64,000 nt of DNA from Semisulcospira habei (lineage: Eukaryota > Mollusca > Gastropoda > Semisulcospiridae): positions 215,146,949 to 215,210,948 of the forward strand of contig BTPG01000003.1 in assembly GCA_036245525.1 (NCBI GenBank). Reading direction: 5' to 3'. Positions 46,211 through 55,918 of this stretch are shown piece after piece. How positions within the stretch are numbered: position 1 is the stretch's first letter; each line of letters opens with the position of its first letter. The notes beneath the pieces were generated by a model. That model was not told where the DNA came from and did not search any database. It worked only from the letters and a program-made list of their open reading frames with translations. The translations under genes and the position numbers were made by a program.

Positions 46211-49200
46211 TCATTTCATAAATTAGTTCATCAACCAGTTCATTAGCTATTTCTTCAGATAACTTGAGCCTGTAATGTCCAGGTGCATAAGCCTTTTCCT
46301 TAGTGTGAAACACGCGTTTTGTGTCTCCAACTGCTAGAGACTTTTTATGTGTTTGGATCATTTCAATATTGTGTCTATTCGACCTCAGTGTCTTGTTTGG
46401 ATAATCAGGCATCAGTTCTCCATCTAATACTTGCTTGTAATGTTCATGTCGAATGTCTTTTTTTTTTATCGCTGTTTTCTTGATACCTTTGGCTTTGGAT
46501 TGACTGCTTTTTTGGTGTAAAATATAATACATTTTTGACCTCAGTCCAACGTACTCAACTATAGGCACACCATTTAGTTCATCCTTAAACTTACCAGGCA
46601 CTTTCTTGTTTTGTGTGCTAAACAGCGGGTGATCCTTAGGGTAGTCAGACGTGTCATACATATGTAGTTCTGTTTTCATGTCTTCATAAAAGTCTTCAGT
46701 GGGCACATCTATGATCATAGAGTCAGTGTCAGTGTATAACAGACGGCACTCAGGATACTTTGGTTTAAAGTAATCATAATAAAATTCAAGCATCAATAGT
46801 TTTGATAACTCGAGTATTGCCATACCAATGAATACTGGTTTTTCCAGTTTGACAATCTTTTTTTTTTTTTTTTTGAGTGTCACTGCATACAATGATGGAT
46901 GAAACTCTTTATACCCTGTGTACTGTGGCTTACCTGTAAGTTTAATTGCACCCGATTCAGTTGTGACCAGTCTCACATCTTTGCGGTGATGAGGATTTTC
47001 CATAGTCTTACAAAAACAGGCATTGTTCATAAGCTTAAAGAAGTCTTTGTTAAATGCAGTGTTGCCATCCCTCACACGCAATGTTGTGTTCTTCATTATG
47101 TAATCTTTCATGAAAGCACTCTGATCAAATTGAATACCTCTGTGAACTTTCTTTAGTACTAACCCATGTCTGATGTAAAACTGTAACAATCGATAGTGAC
47201 ACACGTAATTACATTTGTCATTCAAATTCGGTACAAGTTTAGTGTCTTCTTTTTTTCCTGTCAAAGACATTTTCTCAACAGCTAATGGATAATCATTGTG
47301 GTAATCATGTAGATGGTGTGGGTACTCCAGGTCTACTTCAAATATCCAACCCTTCGGATTGTTTCGGTCATGACTCATAATATTGTTTGTTAACTGTGTT
47401 ATGTCATACTGTGACAAATCATACAGACAAAAGTTTTTCAAGGGCAATAACTGACACATTGCGAATCCGTAAAGGTTATTAGCATCAAGGTACGTAATGA
47501 ATGACCTTGACCTTGAGGGGCCAAACCCCGGGCTGTCCAGATATTTGTTGTTGGCTCTGGCATAGTTGTTCGCTGCAATACTAATCCCTCCCCTTAAGCC
47601 ACGTTCCACCATTTCACCCATCGTACGATCCGACAACAGGTCTATAGATATCTTGCTGGATTTCAAAAATGCATCCCATGTCATGCCAGGACTAGTTATG
47701 TAACAAGCAGGGTCAAGCTTGTAGTGTAACAAACCCTTTTCACGGTAACTTTCAAATATGTCTGCTAGCAAACAAACATCAGCCTTGAAGTACTGGTCAT
47801 GGTAGTCACCAATCGTCTGACACCCTAGTTTACCCCATGCATCAAGTGCATGCTGGTAATCAGAGTCAGAAATACCTTTGCCATTTAGTGTAGAATAAAA
47901 TTTATCTTTTGGAGGCAGTCTCCTTTCTTCAAACACTACCCAGTCATTGATGTACTCGTAGGGATAGACTCCTTTCTTAATCAATTCTGGCTCAAAATAT
48001 TTACTTGTTATTGGAAACTCAGTCAGTCCTTCTGCGAGACTAGCAAGCCCTAAAGACAAATGTTGCATGGAGTCATAAAATGCTAATTTGTTGTCCAGCC
48101 TAAAAGTCAAGTATTTTTCAGTTGTCTGGGCAATACAACTAATTTGTTTGTAAGACTCATCCACAGCCTGCATGATAATATGTGAATCATACCCTTTAAG
48201 ATTATGGAAAAAGATGGGCAGTTTGTATTTTTCAGGATCTATTTTTAATTTCAAGTTACAATAACCATGGGCAGCACCTCTGTAACGTCCAGTTATGTGG
48301 TTATGGTCACGAACTTTATCACCGTTCAGAGGTTGATCACAATATCCTAAAGGTTGTTCACAAATCCAACACATCACTGCTGTATCAAAATTCTGTTTGT
48401 CTTCTTCTGTCATCACCAAAGGCATCTGACAGTTTTCCAAATAATATACTACCTGACTATACAGTTGTCTCATTTCTGTTAAAAACTCAGCTGTTGCATT
48501 TTCACCTCTGTAGATAACAGGTTCTGTATGCTGACCGTCAGACCTAACAAGAATATATCCAAAAGAACACACCACTTGATCACTCAATTTTACGGTCTTT
48601 GGTAATGATTCTGGAACAGGACCCTCATATGGCACAACTAGTGATTCAAAATCAGCATACTCTACAAATGGCAGCTTTTGCTGATTAACATAGTTCTTGA
48701 AATAAACCTTGCTACCAGGATCTGGATACCTAAGTACTGCTTGAATGTCATCAGCTGACCTACAGTGCAGGGTATGTTTATGTGCCACTTTTATAGAAGA
48801 GAACCTTTGTGAGCATCTCTTACATATTTCCTGTTTGCCATTGTGTTTTGTTACATGGTTGTGAATTAGTTGTGACATACTCCTAATAATTGTGTAGTGA
48901 AAGTTATCACCAGAGCTTATTAATAAAAGGTCAACATGCTTATTTTCTGGCTGACCATAGGTGGGGGCAATTGGGGACACTCTAATTGGTTGTAACTTGT
49001 TCTCAGACTCATTATCCCATACATACACATTCACAGATATCCCAGGATTTAGTTTTTCAAACAAGTCTATATCCTCTACCTTAACAGGGAAATCTATGCC
49101 ACTGAAGTTGAGTTCATTTACAAAATTGGTATAGTTAGATACACGCTCAGGCTTTGACCTTACAAAATGCAGTTTAGCAAGCACACACCACATGAAACAA

Positions 49201-49652
49201 TAGTTGTCATTGTTCTGAATATTGACTACAGCTTTTTGTTTGCAACCTCAATAGGCAATGGTATCCATGATTTGCCTAATATAGGATGATATCTTGACTG
49301 CTTCAGTTGCAGTTCATGTACATGGCCTTCGTGCCAACCAGACCCCTGCATTTTTGCTCTGTCAATTGCTTCTAGAAAGTCAGGCAACAGTCTTTCTCTA
49401 AAGACTTTTTTCCAATTCCCTTCTTGAATTAACTGTGTGTTGTCTTGTCGAGATATACGAAACAATCACTTCACCATCTACCCTGGTAAATTCTATGTTA
49501 GCAACAATCTGAATCTTTACACTACCAGAAAGAAGATTATCTTGTATGACCAAACAAGACCTTTCTATCGATTCATAGACATTAAAAATGTTTGATATAG
49601 GCAAGTCTGTTGTGTGAAACACGTTTCGTAAGCTTTGGGCATTGTCCGTCAT
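46197..49652 (-). pseudogene. polB: Protein-primed family B DNA polymerase, split by two frameshifts
   Basis: This replicates the element's linear DNA. The main frame (46197-49193, 998 codons from its first ATG) shows a C2H2 finger (about residues 124-144), the exonuclease block ADFESL (about 180-185), an inserted endonuclease-VII/HNH-like zinc region (CWIC, DHNHITGRYRGAAH, C; 275-312), exonuclease blocks FFHNLKGYDSH (328-338) and YHDQYFKADVCLLAD (464-478), polymerase motif A YLDANNLYG (568-576), motif B MNNACFCKTMEN (722-733), motif C YTDTDS (820-825) and KMYY (887-890). A run of six Lys near 774 comes from an A tract. The frame is open upstream to about 49227, where an A5 run breaks it. The N-terminal part continues in other frames (GSGW and WIPLP blocks about 49255-49350) to ATG 49652, with a second break near 49445. 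Confidence 0.9.
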
Positions 49653-49686
49653 TTTTATTTGTCCGTCAAAATAATAAATAGGAAAA

Positions 49687-50001
49687 TTACATCTTGTGTA
49701 ATACCACTTTATTGACTGTAACACCTACAATAAACAGATTTAGTTCACATACTTGTCTGAATATTTGTTTACACACTGACTCAAACCAGTCATCATCAAC
49801 TTCAAAGATATGTGTCTTTAGATCTACAGGTATGTACTCTACAAATGGTAACTCCTCAAATATTTCCAAAGTCATTTGATATGACACATAAATCATTGCT
49901 GGTGATGGTTTTGTGTCCGGCTGTTTAAAATCTTTTCTTAACTGATCAAAGTGTTGGATATAATTAAAGAAGTCTGTAACATCAATTGTGTTGTCCGTCA
50001 A
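49687..50001 (-). CDS. 104-aa orphan protein, paralogue 1
   Basis: This intact small gene sits just upstream of the polymerase. It has MTDNTIDVTDFFNYIQHFDQ at the N-terminus, then AMIYVSYQMTLEIFEELPF, the acidic-aromatic block FEVDDDWFESVC (about residues 66-77), and a C-terminus LFIVGVTVNKVVLHKM. It is clearly related to its neighbour at 50035-50373 and to a remnant at 53266-53362. There is no transmembrane segment and no known family. In protein-primed systems a terminal protein must be encoded, and a small gene next to the polymerase is a tempting candidate, but nothing in the sequence proves it. Confidence 0.7.
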   Translation of the reverse strand: MTDNTIDVTDFFNYIQHFDQLRKDFKQPDTKPSPAMIYVSYQMTLEIFEELPFVEYIPVDLKTHIFEVDDDWFESVCKQIFRQVCELNLFIVGVTVNKVVLHKM

Positions 50002-50034
50002 TTTTTATTTGTAAAATAATAATATATAAAAAAA

Positions 50035-50373
50035 TTACACCTTGTATAATACCACTTTATTGAGTGTAACACTTAAAAAATAAACATTTAGTTCTTTTAG
50101 TTGATGGTGCATGTGTTCACACACTTTTATAAACCAGTCATCATCAACTTCAAAGGTATTTGTCTTTAAATTACCAGCAATGCACCCTCCAAATGGAAAC
50201 TCATCAATATATTCCAAAGTCACATTATATGTCACATATATAACCGCTGGTACCGCTATTGGTGTCATAGCAAGCGCAAATGCGTTTTTGTAATTTGTTC
50301 TTATCTATTCAAAGTGCTGGATATATTGAAAGTAGTCTGTAACATCAACCACCTGCGCTTGTCTGTCCATCAT
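50035..50373 (-). pseudogene. Paralogue 2 of the 104-aa gene, one stop
   Basis: From ATG 50373/50370 (MDRQAQVVDVTDYFQYIQHF) the frame meets a TAG at 50305-50307 and stays open afterwards to 50035. It shares VTDYFQYIQHF, YVTYNVTLEYIDEFPFGG, FEVDDDWFIKVC and VTLNKVVLYKV with the gene downstream, so the two arose by tandem duplication. It has decayed more than its partner. Confidence 0.75.
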
Positions 50374-50439
50374 TTTTTTATAGACAAACCATATGTATAA
50401 ATTAATTTACTAATCCATACCCAGTGGGCTGATCTGTCT

Positions 50440-51067
50440 TTAAATAAGCTTTAGATGCTTAGTCAATTTCAGTTTGTTTTTCACATCATCCCTTTCGTGT
50501 TTGTTAGGTATAACATCGTTCTCTCTGAGACAGTCTTCAAAGCTGTCACGATCTTTACAGTAAAACAAACAGCTAAACTTTAACTGCTCACGAAAATCTT
50601 TCAGTACAGCATTATATTTCTGAGTAAGAATCCATACACTGATGTTTGCATGTCTGCCACTAAAGGCAAGCTCTGCCAGTGTGTTTCTCTTCTTAACAAT
50701 ATCCTTATCTGCAGAGCAGTCATCGACAAAGAACAGGGTTGAGTGTCCTTCAAATTGTTTGTAAAAATAATACAGGTAGTCATTCAGTTTTTTTCTCAGG
50801 ATCAAATAAGTAAGTGTTGCTGTCAGTCCAAATAAATAAACGGTTGTGATAAGCTTTGTTGTGTTTGATAGTAAGACAGAATATTACAATGTTTTCAAAA
50901 TGATGAAGGTATCTTGTTTGTAAGAGATTAAGAACAAATTCAGTTTTTCCACAGCTCGTGGCGCCACAAAATAGGCCGCAATGTGAATCGTGCGTCATTA
51001 AGTCTATTTTTAAAACACAATATAATCTGTGTTTGTACAAAAACACTATGCTTGCCTTTCTGGTCAT
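50440..51067 (-). pseudogene. Packaging ATPase (FtsK/HerA-like), one frameshift
   Basis: The enzyme would pump DNA into the capsid. The N-terminal part carries a Walker A motif, FCGATSCGKTEFVLNLL (about 50935-50985). The C-terminal part carries Walker B, STLFFVDDCSA (about 50715-50745), and a downstream NISVWILTQKYN (about 50620-50655) resembling the sensor block of these ATPases. The two parts are separated by one base in an A7 run near 50790-50796. Total length is about 205 codons, typical for Polinton and adintovirus-like ATPases. The remnant at 26216-26659 is a second copy. Confidence 0.87.
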
Positions 51068-51760
51068 GAAAGGGGTTTCAAACTAACCACTCACAAGTAA
51101 ACTCACTTACAGCGCAAGCCTTGGGTAAACAAGGCAATAAAACGCATGCACCACAAATGTCCGTGATCTGGTTTCAATTTAAATGCATCACGGGACAAGG
51201 CAATGTCCGTGATCTGGTTCAAACTAACCACTCACACCCAATTTTCTCCTGGGCGTGAGTTGGCCGCGATCTAAAACATTTGTAAAATAGGGTGGGGTGT
51301 ATAGTAACTTGAATAATTGAGGTCTCTCCTCGGATTAAAGTTGTGGGTTTCAATTTAAAGGCATCACGCAACAGGGTAATAAATAACTGTATGAAAGGCC
51401 TATTGTCACCCACTGAGCAAAACAGGAAAGCGTTTCACAACCCCTGGTCATGAAAGGGATGCAATCTAGTAAACTTACAATTGCTATACCTACTCTGGTC
51501 AGGTTATGACGGCAATAAACTGCACGCAACAGGAATTCAGTTTCAAACTAATGTATCAAGCGACAGGGTTGAGCATAAAGGCCAATTGTTCAACAGCGCA
51601 ATGTCCGTGATCTGGTTCAAACTAACCACTCACACCCAATTTTCTCCTCAGCGTGAGTTGGCCGCGATCTAAAAACAGGGTGGGGTGTATAATAACTTGA
51701 ATAATTGAGGTCTATCACTGGGAGTTGTGGGGTTTGTCTTTCAATTTAAATGCATCCCAG
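51061..51760. repeat. Imperfect tandem repeat, period about 397 bp
   Basis: The block starting aatgtccgtgatctggttca, through cactcacacccaattttctcct and cgtgagttggccgcgatcta, to ttgaataattgaggtct occurs at 51202-51325 and 51599-51712. ggtcatgaaaggg occurs at 51061 and 51447. Shorter partial copies lie near 51160. The array abuts the ATPase gene and is likely the right terminal region of the Polinton-like element or a tandem duplicate of it. Confidence 0.8.
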
Positions 51761-51867
51761 CTGTCAAGATGAGCGAAGTGAAAACTTTTCACAAACAAAA
51801 TTCTTTTTCCTTCACACAACTTTTCACTTGGAAGTTTTATTTACGAACGACGTGGTGTTTCACATTT

Positions 51868-52119
51868 GTGACCTGTTCCCACAAAAGGGACCTTAAGTCG
51901 CTTTTGGCCAAATGGAGCTACAGGCCGAAAAGAGTGCAGGGGGTCATCTTGGGTCAGTTCGAGTGATAAACTTTAAATGCCATGTTTTTCGCTTAATAAC
52001 AAGTCTAGGACAATAGTTTTTGCATCAAATTAATTTGTATTGCTAGTAGATTGTAATGGTGTAAATATCTCAAAACTCAAAATTTCCGACTTATGGTCCC
52101 TTTCGTGGGAACAGGTCAC
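51868..52119. mobile_element. 252-bp MITE with 33-bp inverted repeats
   Basis: The ends are GTGACCTGTTCCCAC[A/G]AAAGG, then GACC and TAAGTCG with single differences, as inverted repeats. They are flanked by ATTT at 51864-51867 and 52120-52123. There is no coding capacity. It is a non-autonomous DNA transposon of undetermined superfamily. Confidence 0.82.
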
Positions 52120-52358
52120 ATTTGGGAAAAAAACCTATTTTTAAGATTTGTCCCACAGTAAAAATCTGACATAGTGGCATAGTGACATACAGTTGAAGCG
52201 TTGACACAAAAAGGAATATTTTGACCTAATGTGTTTTGTGTGTGCTTTTGCAAGGCTGGTGGGAGATGTGGGTATGTGTGTGTGAGGTTGGTGGGGGGGG
52301 GGGGTGGGGTGTGGGTATGAGTGTGTGTGCAAGGGGGGTGTGGGGGTGAGTGGAGTGG

Positions 52359-52367
<9 letters not shown>

Positions 52368-52445
<78 letters not shown>
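52368..52445. repeat. (GA)n microsatellite
   Basis: This GA array follows a (CA)n tract and a GT/G-rich stretch (52260-52360). All Ser-Leu and Arg-Glu frames here are artefacts. Confidence 0.96.
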
Positions 52446-52449
<4 letters not shown>

Positions 52450-52957
52450 ACACACACACTATTTGAGCATAGAGGACTATTGTTCAGCATGGTGGTATGA
52501 ACAGGATGTAAACACTATTTCTCAGGAAGGCCAACTCTCTGACAGCATTGGGGGTGGGGTGTGGGTGGCGTGTACAGAATGTTGTCACTATTTCTCGGGA
52601 AGGCCAGCATTGATATTTTAACTAGCCTTTGTTTCCAAGGGGTCGGGGGACCTGACTGGGCAGATAAACCTGTTGAATGTATTTGTTCAAGTGCGTTTGT
52701 TTATTTACGGAAAGGATTCAAATAAATCAGTTGTTTCTTAAATGGGTGGGCTTGTAATCTTCTATATTCATCTCTGTTACTCCAGTATTGTCTACATCCT
52801 TAAGCCACGTGAGACGGATTGCAGCTGAATGAAAGTTATTTAAAAAGAACCTTACGTGCGTGCGTCTGGTGTGTTTATCATACTAAGACTACAACCCCAC
52901 CACGTAACACCTGCACACGAGTATTTGCTGCCGTACAGGAATTTAGAGGACGGCGTG

Positions 52958-53191
52958 AGAGATAGATAACTAGACAATACAAAGACAATAAAATCGATAA
53001 TGTTGCATTGACCAATAAATCACGGCGTTTTTGGCAATAACCCGCCATTAACCCCATCACCGCCCCACAATACCCAAAACACCCTGTTAATTAAAAAAAA
53101 AAATAATAAAAATTAAAAAAAAAACACACGACCATGATCAATGCGGCATTATCGATTTTAATATTTGTGTATTGTCTAGTTATCTATCTCT
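52958..53191. repeat. Inverted repeat, arms about 58 bp (MITE-like)
   Basis: The left arm agagatagataactagacaa ... aaaatcgataatgttgcatt and the right arm (its complement, 53131-53191) enclose about 115 bp that includes A-rich DNA. The shape fits a foldback MITE; a target duplication is not clear. Confidence 0.65.
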
Positions 53192-53265
53192 TGAATGACC
53201 CCGTCTACTGGCAAGAGATTTTATCAACACTGGCAGGAGTGTCACCCGTCACTCAGTGACTTGCC

Positions 53266-53362
53266 CCATGTGTATTTCCACTTTATTAACTGTAACACTG
53301 GTAAAATACAAATTTAGTTGATTTAGTTGTTTTACTATATCATTACACAGTGCCTTAACTCT
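53266..53362 (-). pseudogene. Third, partial copy of the 104-aa orphan gene
   Basis: The minus strand reads LCNDIVKQLNQLNLYFTSV then TVNKVEIHMG, matching the C-terminal third of the paralogues at 49687 and 50035. It is cut by a MITE half at about 53340-53480. It lies 2.3 kb outside the ATPase gene. Confidence 0.65.
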
Positions 53363-53482
53363 TTCTACCCCATCACTGAAATCCCCAAATGTTGCCGTTG
53401 TTTTCTGAAGACTGCATTGCAGTGCAGGACACAGATCGACCTTGATAGTTCAACGGTGACGCCAGAATAGCTTGGCGCCCAT
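53340..53482. mobile_element. Left half of a palindromic MITE
   Basis: The sequence runs from the family's left end (ttaactctttctacccc) through aaatgttgccgttg and cagtgcaggacacagatcga to the first arm (tgatagttcaacggtgacgc, gaatagcttggcgcc), then breaks off. Confidence 0.82.
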
Positions 53483-53572
53483 ATATATACTTCTTTCTTT
53501 CTTTACTTTTAACAAAGGCGTCTCCCAAAGCCAAAAAATGCACTCAATCAGAGTAGCTCCAAGGAACGTAAT

Positions 53573-54103
53573 TTCATTAAATTCTGAGAATGCTGTGCTA
53601 ATGCCATAGGATTCCAGGCTGGTAAGGTGTTGCCTTTTCAAAATTAGTCTGTCTTTTCCACTGCAACACCCCATAAAGCTTTAGGGATACAATCCACCTT
53701 TGTACTAGTGGTGCTACCAGTAAATTCTGGAGGCGGCTTCTAGTACATGCGTTGTGTTTGCAATTTCAGGTTACGCCGTATGCCTACCTGAAGAGCCCCC
53801 ACTTGGGGCGAAACCGGTCGTAGGCGGCAAAAACTTTAAATCTACTCAGCAGGTCCAATATCTGTTTGGGAATATTTTCTATCCTCCCCCCTTGGGGGGA
53901 GGACGGGATATTCTCCAGCGGGTTGCGGGGCACCTGGGGGTAGTCCCTATTGCTTTATGTAGTAGGTGTTCAGTGGAAGGCTCAAAAGATCTAATAAGCG
54001 ATACAGTCACAAAAGGGCAGCTGATGTCCTGATGACACAATGCAAGTTTACCAGCCTGGAATCCCATGGCATTAGCACAGCATTCTCAGAATTTAATGAA
54101 AAA
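53573..54103. mobile_element. 530-bp unit bounded by inverted repeats, contains a ribozyme
   Basis: The arms (ttaaattctgagaatgctgt, then gctaatgccat and gattccaggctggtaa) at 53575-53631 recur in inverted form at 54044-54103. Between them lie a hammerhead-ribozyme sequence (53775-53828) and a C/G hairpin (ctcccccc/ggggggag, 53884-53900). No protein is encoded. Hammerheads of this type are known in Penelope-like elements and retrozymes; which of these it belongs to is not determined. Confidence 0.55.
53775..53828 (+). ncRNA. Type I hammerhead ribozyme, self-cleaving RNA
   Basis: All core elements are present in order: stem I 5' side GCCTAC (53782-53787), CUGAAGA (53788-53794, fits CUGANGA), stem II GCCCC/GGGGC with loop CACTT (53795-53809), GAAA (53810-53813), a two-pair stem III (AC/GU around CG, 53813-53818), cleavage-site C (53819) and stem I 3' side GTAGGC (53820-53825). 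Stem I extends by GCC/GGC (53775-53777, 53826-53828) across a four-base bulge. The stem complementarity is exact. Cleavage would follow C53819 in the plus-strand RNA. A very short stem III is typical of hammerheads from Penelope-like elements and retrozymes. Confidence 0.8.
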
Positions 54104-54112
54104 TAAATAAAA

Positions 54113-54241
<129 letters not shown>

Positions 54242-54566
54242 CATTTAAAACGTGGTTTTTTTTGTTTGTTTGTTTTTTTGTTTTTCGTTTTTTTGAGGGG
54301 TAGCGGGGATGTGGGGATGGGGGTGGTTGGGGGGGGGGGGGGGGCACCGTACAATTCAAGTGGTGGGGAGGAAAAACGCACTAGTAAGAGAGAGAAATCA
54401 ATATATCAATGTATTACAGTGCATAATATTTCGACCGCACTGCTCATAGCCGTAAGGTTCAAAATCACCGACCTGTCCACAATTCTACACATGAATCATG
54501 TAGGCCTGTACCCAAGGGAAGTTTGAATGCATAAATATTTTAAACTGTATTGTAAGTGTCTTCATG

Positions 54567-54571
54567 TTCTC

Positions 54572-54625
<54 letters not shown>

Positions 54626-54630
54626 CGTGC

Positions 54631-54661
<31 letters not shown>

Positions 54662-54700
54662 CGTGTCTGTCTGTGTGTGCGTGCGAGCGTATGTGCGTGC
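54567..54700. repeat. (TG)n microsatellite with CG-containing variants
   Basis: The TG array (54571-54662) includes gcgtgcgtgcg and gcgcgcgcg stretches that could form Z-DNA. The frames within are artefacts. Confidence 0.95.
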
Positions 54701-55139
54701 GTTGAAAGCTATTGTATTAGACCGTGCTATCTCCGACTCAAGGATAGAAACACCAACGTAACAAATACACAGAGAGAGTGCAATGAATATGCAAATCTAC
54801 TTGCTATTCTGTGATTTTGAACCTTACCGCTGAAAGCCGTAAGGTGTAAAATCACAGACCAGCACACATTGGCCATTAAGGTCCAAAATCACAGTCTATC
54901 ACACAGCGAAGGTCTGTTGTACCAGCATTTATTTCACCCGAGAACGTGACTCATTGAGAAGAGTCACAAGAAACTATGTCGTGTAAGAATGAAGAAGAAT
55001 ACAACGGGGAGTTTTATTTGACGTGTCACCCCTAGTGCCCTCTACTCCCCTTGTTATTTCCTGTAGAATAAGCACTAGATGGTCAGCCAGTGGGGCTTTA
55101 TCGGCGCGAGCTGGGACCGGTTGGCAACACTGAACAATG

Positions 55140-55365
55140 TGGGACAGTCAGTGGTGCAGTGGTGAAGCGCCTAACACAAATGCAAAAGGTTCGATACCCG
55201 GTTCTGGTGTCGGAGTTTTAAAACTATATTAAGTCTAACCGATAATTCGGGCGGAACGTCGAGGGTGGGTGGTGGTGGTGGTGGTGGTGGGGGGGGGGGG
55301 GTCTTTCTCCGGATACTCCGTTTCTTCCTCCCCACCCACTTTGGTACCGGTTTCAGGCCACATTT
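55140..55365 (+). mobile_element. tRNA-derived SINE, copy S4, partial
   Basis: The plus-strand head has an A-box-like GTGGTGCAGTGGTGAAGCG and a B box GGTTCGATACC, then the family body (aattcgggcgga; tctccggatactccg; ttggtaccggtttcaggcca) with a G-rich insertion. The second half and tail are missing. Confidence 0.8.
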
Positions 55366-55601
55366 CCAACAGGCCTAATTTCGATAAAAGTTGGCGAGTT
55401 TAGTCCAGAACCTGCACGGATTATCTATAGCCCCTGCAGTCGCAGGGACTCGTGAGAATCTATGTCTTTTGTAGACGAGAGGGGTTATGCTGAGGATGAG
55501 AGGGTGCACGCAGTGCGGAAAACTGCGCATTGTCCTGGTTTCTGAGAATGTCCTCGCCACAGACAAAGGGCCTTACGCCTGAAAATCTCTCCTACGTAAG
55601 G

Positions 55602-55681
55602 AAAACTACTGACCGATAAAACTACTGACCGATAAAACTACTGACCGATAAAACTACAGACCGATAAAACTACTGACCGAT
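55602..55681. repeat. 16-bp tandem repeat, five copies
   Basis: The unit is aaaactactgaccgat. One copy has cagacc in place of ctgacc. It sits between SINE and MITE debris and has no coding meaning. Confidence 0.9.
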
Positions 55682-55699
55682 GTCCGTGGCATTTGTGTC

Positions 55700-55918
55700 T
55701 TAACCCAATCAACCCTGACGCACTACAGCAGGAGATGGGTCCACCATGATAATTCAAGGGTAGTGCAAGGTTAGCTTGGCGCCTGTCGGCGCCAAGCTAA
55801 CCTGGCACTGCCCTTGAATGATCACGGTCTATCCATCTCCTGCAACTGGTGCACAGTCATTAGATGACGCCTCCAAAGTTCGGGAAATTACGGCCGTCGG
55901 ACGGAATGAGTTAACCCT
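55700..55918. mobile_element. Palindromic MITE, diverged copy
   Basis: The palindrome (agggtagtgcaaggttagct, tggcgcc, and its complement ending gcactgcccttgaatgatca) spans about 55748-55832. The outer parts run from ttaacccaatcaaccctg (55700) to gacggaatgagttaa (55913), the family's TTAA-bounded ends. Confidence 0.8.

Larger units (their letters stand above)
40048..51067. mobile_element. Polinton/Maverick-like virus-like element, nearly complete
   Basis: The gene set is a protein-primed family B DNA polymerase, a retroviral-type integrase, an FtsK/HerA-like packaging ATPase, several small membrane or coiled-coil proteins and three to four putative virion proteins. Polymerase, integrase and packaging ATPase together define Polintons and related adintovirus-like elements. 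I see no adenovirus-type protease and no standard-length Polinton major capsid, so the lineage is divergent. Gene order is: 343-aa gene (-), virion/membrane module (+), integrase (+), polymerase (-), two small paralogues (-), ATPase (-). The terminal inverted repeats were not found; the true ends probably lie between 39.3-40.0 and 51.1-51.86 kb. Frame breaks lie mostly in homopolymers. Confidence 0.85.

Noticed and set aside
53770..54032. Protein-coding gene over the ribozyme region
   Set aside because: The plus-strand frame (53754-54032) has no recognisable protein features, and the RNA structure explains the conserved motifs better.
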